A stretch of 64,000 nucleotides of DNA from Thermoproteota archaeon (lineage in GTDB: Archaea; Thermoproteota; Methanomethylicia; Culexarchaeales; B10-G16), in contig QMRB01000003.1 of assembly GCA_003649185.1 (NCBI GenBank), forward strand, positions 1-64,000, written 5' to 3'. This document shows positions 44,874 to 53,461 of the stretch, piece by piece (the first letter of the stretch is position 1; every line of letters starts with the position of its first letter). A model generated the notes under the pieces. It was not told the DNA's origin. It saw nothing but the letters and a program-made list of their open reading frames with translations, and did no database searches. The position numbers were made by a program, and so were the translations under genes.

Positions 44874-45416
44874 TTGGAGAAGTTAAAGATTGTGGCAATT
44901 GCATCGGTGAAGGTGTCTCGAGAAGATGATGCCGGTATAGAAATTTTAGACTACATATTTCCATATGATTCTAAAGCCAAATATGTTAAAACCAGCTTTC
45001 CAGGCATAATTCTCATATTGTCAAAGTTAAATTCAGACAGAGTTATGGAGATGCTTAAAGACCGCATTATAAGTAAAGCTTACAGAATAGTTCCAATACA
45101 AAGACTGATAAAAATTGATTTAAACGGAATCATCAACACAGTTATAGAACTTGCCTCTAAGATTAAAGGAGAAGTAAAATTCAAAGTGGAATGCAAACTT
45201 AGAGGAGTTAAAAGCATCGAGAGAAATATTATTGTAAAAGAAATAGCTGAAAAATTGAAGGAGAAATGGGGATGGATAGTGGATTTAGAAAATCCAGAAT
45301 ATATTGTTACAATTGAAGGTATAGGTGAAAATGTTGGAATATCCGTTGTAAGAAGAGAGAATATATGGAATAGAAGTAGATTTATCAAACGTTTCCATGA
45401 ATACTTTCAGCTCTAA
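44874..45416 (+). CDS. THUMP-domain protein, Tan1-like (second copy)
   Basis: A 180-residue protein with a C-terminal THUMP core (GEVKFKVECKLRGVKSIERN, WIVDLENPEYIVTIEGIGEN, GISVVRRENIW) and an N-terminal domain (LKIVAIASVKVSREDDAG). No catalytic domain. TTG start behind TAGGAG. Overall design is like 6820-7371 but the sequences differ clearly, so this is a diverged paralogue or a distinct family. Confidence 0.72.
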   Translation: MEKLKIVAIASVKVSREDDAGIEILDYIFPYDSKAKYVKTSFPGIILILSKLNSDRVMEMLKDRIISKAYRIVPIQRLIKIDLNGIINTVIELASKIKGEVKFKVECKLRGVKSIERNIIVKEIAEKLKEKWGWIVDLENPEYIVTIEGIGENVGISVVRRENIWNRSRFIKRFHEYFQL

Positions 45417-45441
45417 AATATGCATCCATTAATATAGAAGG

Positions 45442-45471
45442 CGATTGGAAGAGAGATCTCCAAACCAATCG
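45442..45471. repeat. Inverted repeat upstream of moaC
   Basis: CGATTGG (45442-45448) and CCAATCG (45465-45471) form a perfect 7-bp stem, with a smaller palindrome GAGATCTC inside the loop. It lies between the THUMP gene and moaC and could be a regulatory site or an RNA hairpin. Confidence 0.4.
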
Positions 45472-45542
45472 AAGAAATTTCAATATAGATGGAAGTCAAC
45501 CTTTAATATGGCTGTTAAACTTAAAGAAATGGGAGAGTTGAA

Positions 45543-45986
45543 ATGGAAGATATTGTAAAAATGGTGGATATTTCGAGAAAGGAAGATCAGCTTAGAATTG
45601 CAGTGGCTTCAGGTAGAATAAAGCTTAAACCGGAAACGATAAAAAAGATTGTTAGAGGCGAAATAGAGAAGGGAAATGTAATAGCAGTAGCGAAAATAGC
45701 GGGAATTATGGCGGCTAAGAGGACTGCAACACTGATACCTCTATGCCATCCAATACCTATAACAAATGTTAAGATAAATATAAATGTTGAAGACGAATAT
45801 GTGGAGGTAAAGGCCACGGTGAAGGCGAAGGCGAAGACAGGGGTGGAGATAGAAGCCTTAACGGCAACTGCAACAACCCTAATAACGATATGGGATATGG
45901 TTAAAAAATATGAGAAGGATGTGCAAGGAAGGTATCCTGAAACTGAAATAGAAAAGATTAAAGTTGAATTAAAATTAAAAGAGTAA
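45543..45986 (+). CDS. moaC: Cyclic pyranopterin monophosphate synthase MoaC
   Basis: Second step of molybdopterin synthesis. [40 protein letters not shown] and [20 protein letters not shown] are diagnostic; 147 residues. First of three molybdenum-cofactor genes. ATG behind GGGAGAG. Confidence 0.96.
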   Translation: MEDIVKMVDISRKEDQLRIAVASGRIKLKPETIKKIVRGEIEKGNVIAVAKIAGIMAAKRTATLIPLCHPIPITNVKININVEDEYVEVKATVKAKAKTGVEIEALTATATTLITIWDMVKKYEKDVQGRYPETEIEKIKVELKLKE

Positions 45987-45995
45987 AGAGTAACA

Positions 45996-46760
45996 ATGAG
46001 AGTCTACTCCATAATAGGCGCGACGAGAAATATTGGAAAAACAAGAATAATTGAACAGCTTATAAAAGAGTTTAAGGAGAGAGGAATCCCAGTAACGGTA
46101 ATTAAACATACAGAAAAAGATTTAGACATGGAAGGAAAGGATACTTATAGGTTTATGAAGACTGGAGCTGAAAAAACCATAGCATTGACACCGAATGGGG
46201 CGACAATCTTCACCAGAGAAAAATCATTGGAAAAAGTTTTAGAGAAATATGTGGAGAAGAGGGGAATAATATTAGTTGAAGGATTGAAGAGATCGAAGTA
46301 TCCTAAAATAGTAATAGTAGAAGTAATTGACGAAATAGATAAACTAAAATTTGAGGGAAAACTGTTAGCAATAGTGGTGAAGAACAATTTAAAGAAGTAT
46401 GCAATTAGGGGAAAACCAATATATCGAATAGATGAAATTGGAAAAATTGCAGATTTAATTGAAAATACAGCCCTAAAGGAAACTTTAAAATGTATGGGAG
46501 GATTGAACTGCGGGCTATGCGGATATAAAAGCTGCAAGGATTATGCGAAGGCAATAATCCATGGAGACGACTGGGAAGGGAAATGCAAGCTAAAATATAG
46601 AGTTAAATTGGAGATAGATGGCAGAGAAATCCAAATAAAACCATATGTGGAATACGTACTTTTCAACATTATAGATGGATATGTAAAAACACTTAAAGGC
46701 TATACGCCAAAATTTAAGGAAGTAAAGGTGAAGATAGAGGATGCAGAAGCCAATACTTGA
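45996..46760 (+). CDS. mobB: MobB-like GTP-binding protein with a C-terminal cysteine cluster
   Basis: MobB assists attachment of GMP to molybdopterin. Residues 1-155 form the P-loop domain (IIGATRNIGKTRIIEQLIKE, VIKHTEKDLDMEGKDTYRF, GIILVEGLKRSKYPKI). Beyond it is a block of cysteines (CMGGLNCGLCGYKSCKDYA and, 20 residues on, GKCKLKY) like a [4Fe-4S] domain, then a beta-rich tail. The Walker A has N in place of G (ATRNIGKT). Overlaps moaA by 20 nt. Confidence 0.87.
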   Translation: MRVYSIIGATRNIGKTRIIEQLIKEFKERGIPVTVIKHTEKDLDMEGKDTYRFMKTGAEKTIALTPNGATIFTREKSLEKVLEKYVEKRGIILVEGLKRSKYPKIVIVEVIDEIDKLKFEGKLLAIVVKNNLKKYAIRGKPIYRIDEIGKIADLIENTALKETLKCMGGLNCGLCGYKSCKDYAKAIIHGDDWEGKCKLKYRVKLEIDGREIQIKPYVEYVLFNIIDGYVKTLKGYTPKFKEVKVKIEDAEANT

Positions 46761-47703
46761 CAATTATGGAAGGCCGACAACTAAACTTAGAATAACATTG
46801 ACACATAAATGCAACTATAAATGCATATACTGCCACATGGAAGGAGAGGAGACAAAAGAAGAAGTAGAGATGACTCCTGAAGAGATAGAGAGGCTGGTCA
46901 GCATAGCTGTACAGCTGGGAATTAGCAAGATAAAATTGACAGGAGGCGAACCCCTCTTAAGAGAAGATCTTTCCGAAATTATTAGAAGAATATCAAAGAT
47001 CAAAGGCATTGAAGATATAGCTATAACAACAAATGGTTCTCTTCTAAAAAAACTTGCAGCAGAATTGGCTGAAGCAGGTCTTATGAGGCTGAACGTTAAC
47101 CTTCCAACAATAGATCCGAACACGTATAGGAGAATAACATGTGTTGACAGGAGGCCCGAAGAGATAATAGAAGGAATATTAAAATGTAAGAATGCTGGAA
47201 TAAGCCCTATAAAGGTTAACATGGTGATACTTAAAGGGATAAATGATAATGAAATCTCAAAGATGATGAAGTTTACAAGGGAGAATGGGTTAATATTACA
47301 GTTGATTGAACTCGAGAAAGTGGGAATAGATGAAAAAATCTATAGAAAATATTATTTCAAACTGGATGAAATAGAAAGAGAATTGGAAAAAAAGGCGGTT
47401 AAAATCATAATTAGAAGAGATATGCAGAATAGGAGGAGATTTCGATTGGCTGATGGAACAGAGGTGGAAATTGTTAGACCATATGAAAATGGAAGTTTCT
47501 GCCAGGCATGTACAAGGATAAGGTTAACGGCAGATGGAAAATTGAAGCCATGTCTAATGAGAAACGATAATCTCGTCGACATATTAACCCCATTAAGACT
47601 GGGAGCTGAAGATACAGAGCTGAAAAAAATTTTTATAGAGGCTATAAAGAGGAGGGAACCCTATTGGAAGCTGAAAGATACATTCTCAAAGTGTTCTATT
47701 TAG
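46741..47703 (+). CDS. moaA: GTP 3',8-cyclase MoaA
   Basis: Radical SAM enzyme that starts molybdopterin synthesis from GTP. First cluster motif CNYKCIYC, KLTGGEPLLREDL, and the C-terminal second cluster FCQACTRIRLTADGKLKPCL are present. The usual C-terminal double glycine (GG) is replaced: the protein ends KDTFSKCSI, which is unusual for MoaA, although many archaeal MoaA proteins vary here. 320 residues. Confidence 0.95.
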   Translation: MQKPILDNYGRPTTKLRITLTHKCNYKCIYCHMEGEETKEEVEMTPEEIERLVSIAVQLGISKIKLTGGEPLLREDLSEIIRRISKIKGIEDIAITTNGSLLKKLAAELAEAGLMRLNVNLPTIDPNTYRRITCVDRRPEEIIEGILKCKNAGISPIKVNMVILKGINDNEISKMMKFTRENGLILQLIELEKVGIDEKIYRKYYFKLDEIERELEKKAVKIIIRRDMQNRRRFRLADGTEVEIVRPYENGSFCQACTRIRLTADGKLKPCLMRNDNLVDILTPLRLGAEDTELKKIFIEAIKRREPYWKLKDTFSKCSI

Positions 47704-48506
47704 GCGGCAATTATTATGGCTTTGTAAGACAACCCAACCTTCCGACGATAGAGGGAAAGATAATAGAAGTTTTAAAAAATATGAAATTAATCCTCGATAA
47801 GCCGAAGATAAAATATGCAAGCAGGACGGATAGAGGAGTTCACGCTTTAGGCCAAACATTATCAATAGAATTTGAAGGGAAACCTGAAATAGATTTGATA
47901 AATGAAAAATTACCAGTAGATATAGCTATATGGGCTTACAGCAGAATTATAGGAAACTTTAATCCTAGAAGAGAAACCATATACAGACATTACAAATATG
48001 TTTTGAAATGTGAGGAAGATTTGAATATAAGCGTCATGGAGGAAGCATTAAAAGCTATTAGAGGAATCCATGACTTCAAAAATCTATGCTACAAAGTGAA
48101 ATCTCCAACATTTAGAAGAATATATGAAGCATTTGCTGAGAGGAGAAATGAAACGATAATCTTCGAATTTATAGGCTCAGGGTTTGCCCGGGGATTAATA
48201 AGAAAGCTGATAACCATTATAGTTAAGATTGGAAGAGAGGAGATGACTGTTAACGATTTAATAGATATGCTTAAGGGAAAAGTGAAACAAAAAAATGTAT
48301 ATATGGCTCCGCCTCAAAACCTCTACCTTATAGATGCATTTTACCCTATAAGCTTCAGAATAAATGAGGATGGAGTGAGAAAAGTGAATAATTGTCTAAG
48401 AAAAATCCATGAAGACTTAAACCCTGTTTTTAAGGAGATGGAAAGAGACTTTTCAAAACTAATTGAAAAGTTTTCGAATTTTAATGAGCTTTACTCACAT
48501 CCTTAA
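47664..48506 (+). CDS. truA: tRNA pseudouridine(38-40) synthase TruA
   Basis: 280 residues. The catalytic Asp is in YASRTDRGVHALGQ; GNFNPRRETIYRHYKYVL and GIHDFKNLCYK and FEFIGSGFARGLIRKLITII are other family blocks. TTG start in the end of moaA (40-nt overlap), with GAGGAGG upstream. The 3' end overlaps the convergent RFC large subunit by 12 nt. Confidence 0.93.
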   Translation: MEAERYILKVFYLGGNYYGFVRQPNLPTIEGKIIEVLKNMKLILDKPKIKYASRTDRGVHALGQTLSIEFEGKPEIDLINEKLPVDIAIWAYSRIIGNFNPRRETIYRHYKYVLKCEEDLNISVMEEALKAIRGIHDFKNLCYKVKSPTFRRIYEAFAERRNETIIFEFIGSGFARGLIRKLITIIVKIGREEMTVNDLIDMLKGKVKQKNVYMAPPQNLYLIDAFYPISFRINEDGVRKVNNCLRKIHEDLNPVFKEMERDFSKLIEKFSNFNELYSHP

Positions 48507-49754
48507 CAGTATACGTTCAGCTTTATCGTAGCTTCCAGTTAGAAAAATTATTGAAGCCGAATCTAAATCCAACCATTTTGCAATCCCTGAAGCTGTTTCA
48601 GGGTCAAGTTCAAATATAACTTTTAGGAAAGGAAGATACTCCACTCCTGCAATTCTTTTTGAAACATGACACTTCTTCGCAATAGCTGAGAGCACATGAT
48701 TCTTTACACTTCTAAACGTTCTTGTTTGGCTTAAAAGTCTAATCCGCTCAGGAAAATTATATTTAACAAATCTAAACTTACGTCTCCTAGCCATAGCTAC
48801 ACCGGCACTCATCAAGTCCAGAGCATAACTTAAAAGAGACCAATCCTGAGATGAACGGATCCTTCCAAAATATATATCAGCCCTAGATAACGCTTCATAT
48901 CCGCCAATTAACTCTTCAATCAAAGTATATTGGAGAGGCAGATTCTCATGGATCCATTGAAGTAGCATGTTATAGTCGAGAGTGGATCGTGAAAGAGCAG
49001 CTTTAGCAGCTCTACAATTACTGGAAGAGAAGATTCCACGTAAAACTTCAAAAGCATCCAGCTGTCTATCTCTAAAAGCAATCCAATTAACATCCTCCAA
49101 GGTTAGCCTTCTCTTTCCGAAAGCCACAGATTGAAGATCATTTATAGCGGATCTAACGTCGCCACCGCTCCTGTCAGCAATAAACTTCAATGCTGAAGGA
49201 TCAGCAGCAATCCCCTCAGCTAGGCAGATCTTTCTCAGAAACGAAACTATAGATCTAACATTGACACGTGAATATTTAATTAGCTTGCATCTTTCACGCA
49301 GCTCCCTGAAATTGGGATTCCAAGGATCATTGGCGGTTAAAACGACGGGATGAATGGAGAGATCTACAAGTTTTATTATGGCGTTCAATCCCCCTCTATC
49401 CTCCGCCATATTTATACCGTCAACCTCATCTACAAGGATTATTCTTCCCCTCCCCAGAAGGGAATATGTTTCAGAAGCTCTTCCCAGAATTCTCTCAACT
49501 CTATATCTAGTTCTAAAGTCGCTGGCATTCATTTGGATCAGTTCTAGATTATAAGTTGAAGCAGCAACCTCGACAGTTAAAGTTTTTCCAACTCCTGGAG
49601 GACCCCAAAGAAGCGCTGCATGCTTAACCGCCTTCCCTTTCAATTTATTCTCCAACCATGATCTGAACTCTGATATAGCCTTATAGTTGCCTATAATCTC
49701 CTCAAAGGATTTAGGTTTATATTTATTAACCCATAGAATGCTTGAAGTATTCAT
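48495..49754 (-). CDS. rfcL: Replication factor C large subunit
   Basis: Clamp-loader subunit that loads PCNA. AAA+ features: [17 protein letters not shown], Walker [13 protein letters not shown], sensor [13 protein letters not shown], and lid region [18 protein letters not shown]. 419 residues; the C-terminal collar is present but there is no obvious PIP box at the extreme end. Starts within 4 nt of the rfcS stop. Confidence 0.96.
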   Translation of the reverse strand: MNTSSILWVNKYKPKSFEEIIGNYKAISEFRSWLENKLKGKAVKHAALLWGPPGVGKTLTVEVAASTYNLELIQMNASDFRTRYRVERILGRASETYSLLGRGRIILVDEVDGINMAEDRGGLNAIIKLVDLSIHPVVLTANDPWNPNFRELRERCKLIKYSRVNVRSIVSFLRKICLAEGIAADPSALKFIADRSGGDVRSAINDLQSVAFGKRRLTLEDVNWIAFRDRQLDAFEVLRGIFSSSNCRAAKAALSRSTLDYNMLLQWIHENLPLQYTLIEELIGGYEALSRADIYFGRIRSSQDWSLLSYALDLMSAGVAMARRRKFRFVKYNFPERIRLLSQTRTFRSVKNHVLSAIAKKCHVSKRIAGVEYLPFLKVIFELDPETASGIAKWLDLDSASIIFLTGSYDKAERILLRM

Positions 49755-50728
49755 CCAGTATCCCTCAACTCTTCACCATACAGGGCGAAGTATGCGAGTA
49801 GTGCGCTCAACTGGATTTCCTCATCAGAACCCTCTATCATTCTAAAGTTTATTTCGCCGATCTTGTCGATCAATTTCACCTTGGAGTGTTCTGGAAGTGT
49901 TAAAGAGAAGACTTCCCTATGCATCTGTCTAACTATGTCTACACCTGAAAGACCATAATGAACCATAAGATCCCTCAATTTTTCTCTAGCCTTAATGAAC
50001 TCCCCGTTCAATGCAAGCTCCATCATCTCCTTTATCTCCAATGGATTGGCTCTACCTACAACCCTATAAACCGACTTATCATTTACAACACCCAGAGCTG
50101 CAGCTGCCTGAAGAGTATTTATAGCTCTTCTAAGATCGCCTTCAGCCACGTAAAGTATGGCTTTCAACCCGCTTTCATCAATGTTCACCCCTTCATTTTC
50201 AGCTATCATCTTTATTCTACCAGCTATATCTTCATTTGAAAGAGGTTGAAATCTGAAGACTGCACATCTAGACTGGATGGGTTCAATAATCTTGCTAGAA
50301 TAGTTTGCAATTAAAATGAAACGGCATGTTCTAGTATAGAGCTCCATGGTACGCCTCAAAGCTTGCTGAGCATCACTTGTCATATTGTCAGCTTCATCCA
50401 ATATGATTATTTTAAATGGAACATCTCCAATGGGCATGGTTCTAGCGTAATCTTTAACTCTTTCCCTGACCGTTTGAATTCCCCTCTCATCTGAAGCATT
50501 CAACTCTAAAACATTTCTCCTCCAATACTCTCCATAAAGTTCATGGGCTAATGCTAAGGCAACACTGGTCTTTCCGGTTCCAGGGGGACCTGCAAACAAC
50601 ATGTGAGGAACATTTCTCCTTTTAACGAATTCTTTAACTCTTTCCACTACTTCCCTTTGATCAACTACTTCGTCCAGATTTTTCGGCCTATACTTCTCAG
50701 TCCAAAGCATCATAGTGGCAGTAACCAT
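49751..50728 (-). CDS. rfcS: Replication factor C small subunit
   Basis: 325 residues. Walker [21 protein letters not shown], Walker [24 protein letters not shown] arginine-finger motif in [13 protein letters not shown]. Upstream of and overlapping rfcL. ATG with GGTG six bases before; an internal ATG at [10 protein letters not shown] is less likely. Divergent from the gins-mcm operon. Confidence 0.97.
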   Translation of the reverse strand: MVTATMMLWTEKYRPKNLDEVVDQREVVERVKEFVKRRNVPHMLFAGPPGTGKTSVALALAHELYGEYWRRNVLELNASDERGIQTVRERVKDYARTMPIGDVPFKIIILDEADNMTSDAQQALRRTMELYTRTCRFILIANYSSKIIEPIQSRCAVFRFQPLSNEDIAGRIKMIAENEGVNIDESGLKAILYVAEGDLRRAINTLQAAAALGVVNDKSVYRVVGRANPLEIKEMMELALNGEFIKAREKLRDLMVHYGLSGVDIVRQMHREVFSLTLPEHSKVKLIDKIGEINFRMIEGSDEEIQLSALLAYFALYGEELRDTG

Positions 50729-50834
50729 ATGGACACCAGCATTAACTTATAAAAAGAAAATTATTAAGTTAACCTGTGGAAAGATAAACTTAATACAGAC
50801 CTACAAGTAGAAATGAATGCATACGGTGTGTTAA

Positions 50835-51392
50835 ATGTTTAAACATGTAGTTAAAGCTTCAGAAATAGTTTCCGATACGGATTTGGTAAAAGCAGTGATA
50901 AAGAAGGCTTATTCTCCAATTCGAATAGGAGATGCAAAGATAGATCTAAATGCAGAGGGATTGGAAATTCAATTACCAAGATGGGCTGCAAGGAAACTCT
51001 CCCAACTGGGTTTAATCGAGATAAAAAGCATCGATGAAATAGGTTTAAGAGAGCTGCTCAGAATGCTTTGGAGAGAGTCAAGAGAAATAAACTTGACAAG
51101 CATAGATCCACACTTCTATCCTAAAATTAAAAGAACACTTAGAAAGATAAGGGAGGAAATTAAAGAGAATCTGCAACCTGAAACCATACAGAAACTTAAA
51201 AGATTTGAAAACACGGTGATGGATATCATAAACTGTAGAATCCAGAAGATTGTTCAAGCAGCTTTAAGTGAAGCAATACCTCAAATATTAATGGAAAATA
51301 TGACTATTGAGGAGAAAGCATTGCTGGGTGAAATTAAACAGATCATAAAGAAATGGAAGGAATATATGCTTAAAGGAGAGGAGGAGAAGTGA
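50835..51392 (+). CDS. GINS complex subunit, Gins23-like
   Basis: Part of the CMG replicative helicase. The small B domain appears first (KIDLNAEGLEIQLPRWAARK), followed by the helical A domain (LRELLRMLWRESREINLTSI, HFYPKIKRTLRKIREEI), the order of Gins23 rather than Gins51. 185 residues. It overlaps mcm by 4 nt, the arrangement known from Sulfolobus. Family call is firm; subunit type moderately so. Confidence 0.82.
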   Translation: MFKHVVKASEIVSDTDLVKAVIKKAYSPIRIGDAKIDLNAEGLEIQLPRWAARKLSQLGLIEIKSIDEIGLRELLRMLWRESREINLTSIDPHFYPKIKRTLRKIREEIKENLQPETIQKLKRFENTVMDIINCRIQKIVQAALSEAIPQILMENMTIEEKALLGEIKQIIKKWKEYMLKGEEEK

Positions 51393-53446
51393 CCCTGGAG
51401 ATAAGTGAACTGGATCCTAGAGAGAAGTTTGCAAACTTCTATAAATCCTTCAAAACTTCTGAAGGAGAATACAAGTATAGGCGGCTGCTAAGCCAAATGG
51501 CGATAACAGGACAGAGATCCCTCCACATAGATTTCGACGATCTCATGCAGTATGACCATGAACTTGCTGAAAGGTTAATTGAGAAACCTTTCAGATATAT
51601 TGAGGCCGCTTCAAATGCTGTTGGAGATGTAATGAGAATAATCAATTTAAACTATGCTATGAAAGTGAAAAGATTTAAAGCGAGATTCAGAAAGCTTCCT
51701 GAAGTCACCCCGCTCAGAAAGATAAGAGCAGAACATTTGGGAAAACTGATAATGATAGAAGGAATACTTACAAGATCCTCATCAGTTAAGCAGCAGTTGA
51801 TAAGAGGAATTTTCGAATGTCAAAACTGTGGAGCTGCAATAGCTGTAGAGGCGAAGAGAAGAGAAGAACGGGTAGTTCAGCCTAAAATTTGTCCAAACTG
51901 TAGAAAGAACGGACCGTTCAAATTGATACTTGAAGAATCAGAGTTCATAGATTGGCAGAGATTAACAATACAGGAGAAACCTGAAGAGTTGCCGCCAGGC
52001 CAACTTCCACGATCAATAGAGGCAATAGCCAGAGAAGATCTAGTTGACGTTGCAAGACCAGGTGACAGAGTAGTGGTGGTAGGTATACTTAAACCTATCA
52101 GGGAATATTCGCCGAGGGGAAGCTTATCTACATTTAGACCGGAAATAGAAATAAACAGCATAGATGTCTCCGAGAAAGGTTTGGAAGAGATAGAGATATC
52201 ACCCGAGGATGAGGAGGCCATAAAGGAGTTGGCGAAAGATCCGCTTATCCATGAGAAAATAATCCGATCCATAGCGCCATCAATCTATGGTTATAGGGAA
52301 ATAAAGGAGGGTATAGCCTATCTTCTCTTCGGAGGAGTGCCGAAAACGCTTCCAGACGGAGTGAGGATTAGAGGAGATATAAACATTTTATTGGTTGGAG
52401 ATCCTGGAACTGCGAAAAGCCAACTTCTACAATATGTGTCCAGAATAGCGCCGAGAGGCATATATACTTCAGGTAAAGGTTCCACTGCAGCAGGGCTTAC
52501 AGCAGCAGTTGTAAGAGACAAGTTGACTGGCGACTGGTATCTTGAGGCAGGAGCCCTAGTACTTGCAGATGGAGGAGTAGCCTGTGTAGATGAAATAGAT
52601 AAAATGAGAAATGAGGATAGAGTGGCTATGCATGAAGTTATGGAGCAGCAGACAGTGAGTATAGCAAAGGCAGGTATAGTGGCAACTTTAAATGCAAGGA
52701 CAGCTATACTTGCAGCGGCAAATCCCACCTTAGGAAGATTTATAGAGCAGAAACCAATAACTGAAAACGTCAATTTGCCAGTTACAATTCTATCAAGATT
52801 CGACCTAATCTTTAAGATAAGGGATATTCCGGATGAAACAATAGATGAAAAAATGAGTGAACATATTTTAAGATTACATCAGTTGAGAGGATATACTGGG
52901 CCAACTCCAATCCCACCTGATCTACTTAAAAAATACATAAGCTATGCGAGAAAAAATGTTCAGCCGAGAATTTCACAAGAAGCCTTTGAAAGGATAAAGA
53001 AATACTATGTGGAAATGAGAAAGAAAGGGAAAGAGGTGGGCAGTATACCTATTACGCCGAGACAGCTTGAAGCTCTGGTGAGAATGAGTGAGGCAAGAGC
53101 AAAGATGGCTCTAAGAGAAGAAGCAACGAAAGAGGATGCAGAGGCGGCGATAAGACTTATGAGCTATGTGCTTGAAACAACAGCATATGATAGAGAGACT
53201 CAGAGCATAGATATTGATGTTCTAATGACTGGAAAATCTAGATCCCAAAGAGAGAAGCTTGGAAAATTAATGGATATAATAAGAGAGAAGATAAGGGAAA
53301 TCTCCGGACCGGTTAAGAGAGAGGAAATAGTGGAAGCTGCAAAAAATGCGGGATTAGAGGAGAGTTTCATAGAATTAGCCCTCGAAAAGTTGTCGAAGGA
53401 AGGAGTAATATTCGAGCCGAGACAGGGCTACATAATGCTAACCTAA
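51389..53446 (+). CDS. mcm: MCM replicative helicase
   Basis: 685 residues. N-terminal domain with zinc cysteines (CQNCGAAIAVEAKRRE, then ICPNC), OB region, AAA+ domain (INILLVGDPGTAKSQLLQYV, Walker B GGVACVDEIDKM, arginine finger LSRFDLIFKIRD) and a C-terminal winged helix (EIVEAAKNAGLEESFIELAL). GTG start overlapping gins. Its stop is in frame with the following hel308 gene. Confidence 0.97.
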   Translation: MTLEISELDPREKFANFYKSFKTSEGEYKYRRLLSQMAITGQRSLHIDFDDLMQYDHELAERLIEKPFRYIEAASNAVGDVMRIINLNYAMKVKRFKARFRKLPEVTPLRKIRAEHLGKLIMIEGILTRSSSVKQQLIRGIFECQNCGAAIAVEAKRREERVVQPKICPNCRKNGPFKLILEESEFIDWQRLTIQEKPEELPPGQLPRSIEAIAREDLVDVARPGDRVVVVGILKPIREYSPRGSLSTFRPEIEINSIDVSEKGLEEIEISPEDEEAIKELAKDPLIHEKIIRSIAPSIYGYREIKEGIAYLLFGGVPKTLPDGVRIRGDINILLVGDPGTAKSQLLQYVSRIAPRGIYTSGKGSTAAGLTAAVVRDKLTGDWYLEAGALVLADGGVACVDEIDKMRNEDRVAMHEVMEQQTVSIAKAGIVATLNARTAILAAANPTLGRFIEQKPITENVNLPVTILSRFDLIFKIRDIPDETIDEKMSEHILRLHQLRGYTGPTPIPPDLLKKYISYARKNVQPRISQEAFERIKKYYVEMRKKGKEVGSIPITPRQLEALVRMSEARAKMALREEATKEDAEAAIRLMSYVLETTAYDRETQSIDIDVLMTGKSRSQREKLGKLMDIIREKIREISGPVKREEIVEAAKNAGLEESFIELALEKLSKEGVIFEPRQGYIMLT

Positions 53447-53461
53447 TGGAGGGAAGAGATA

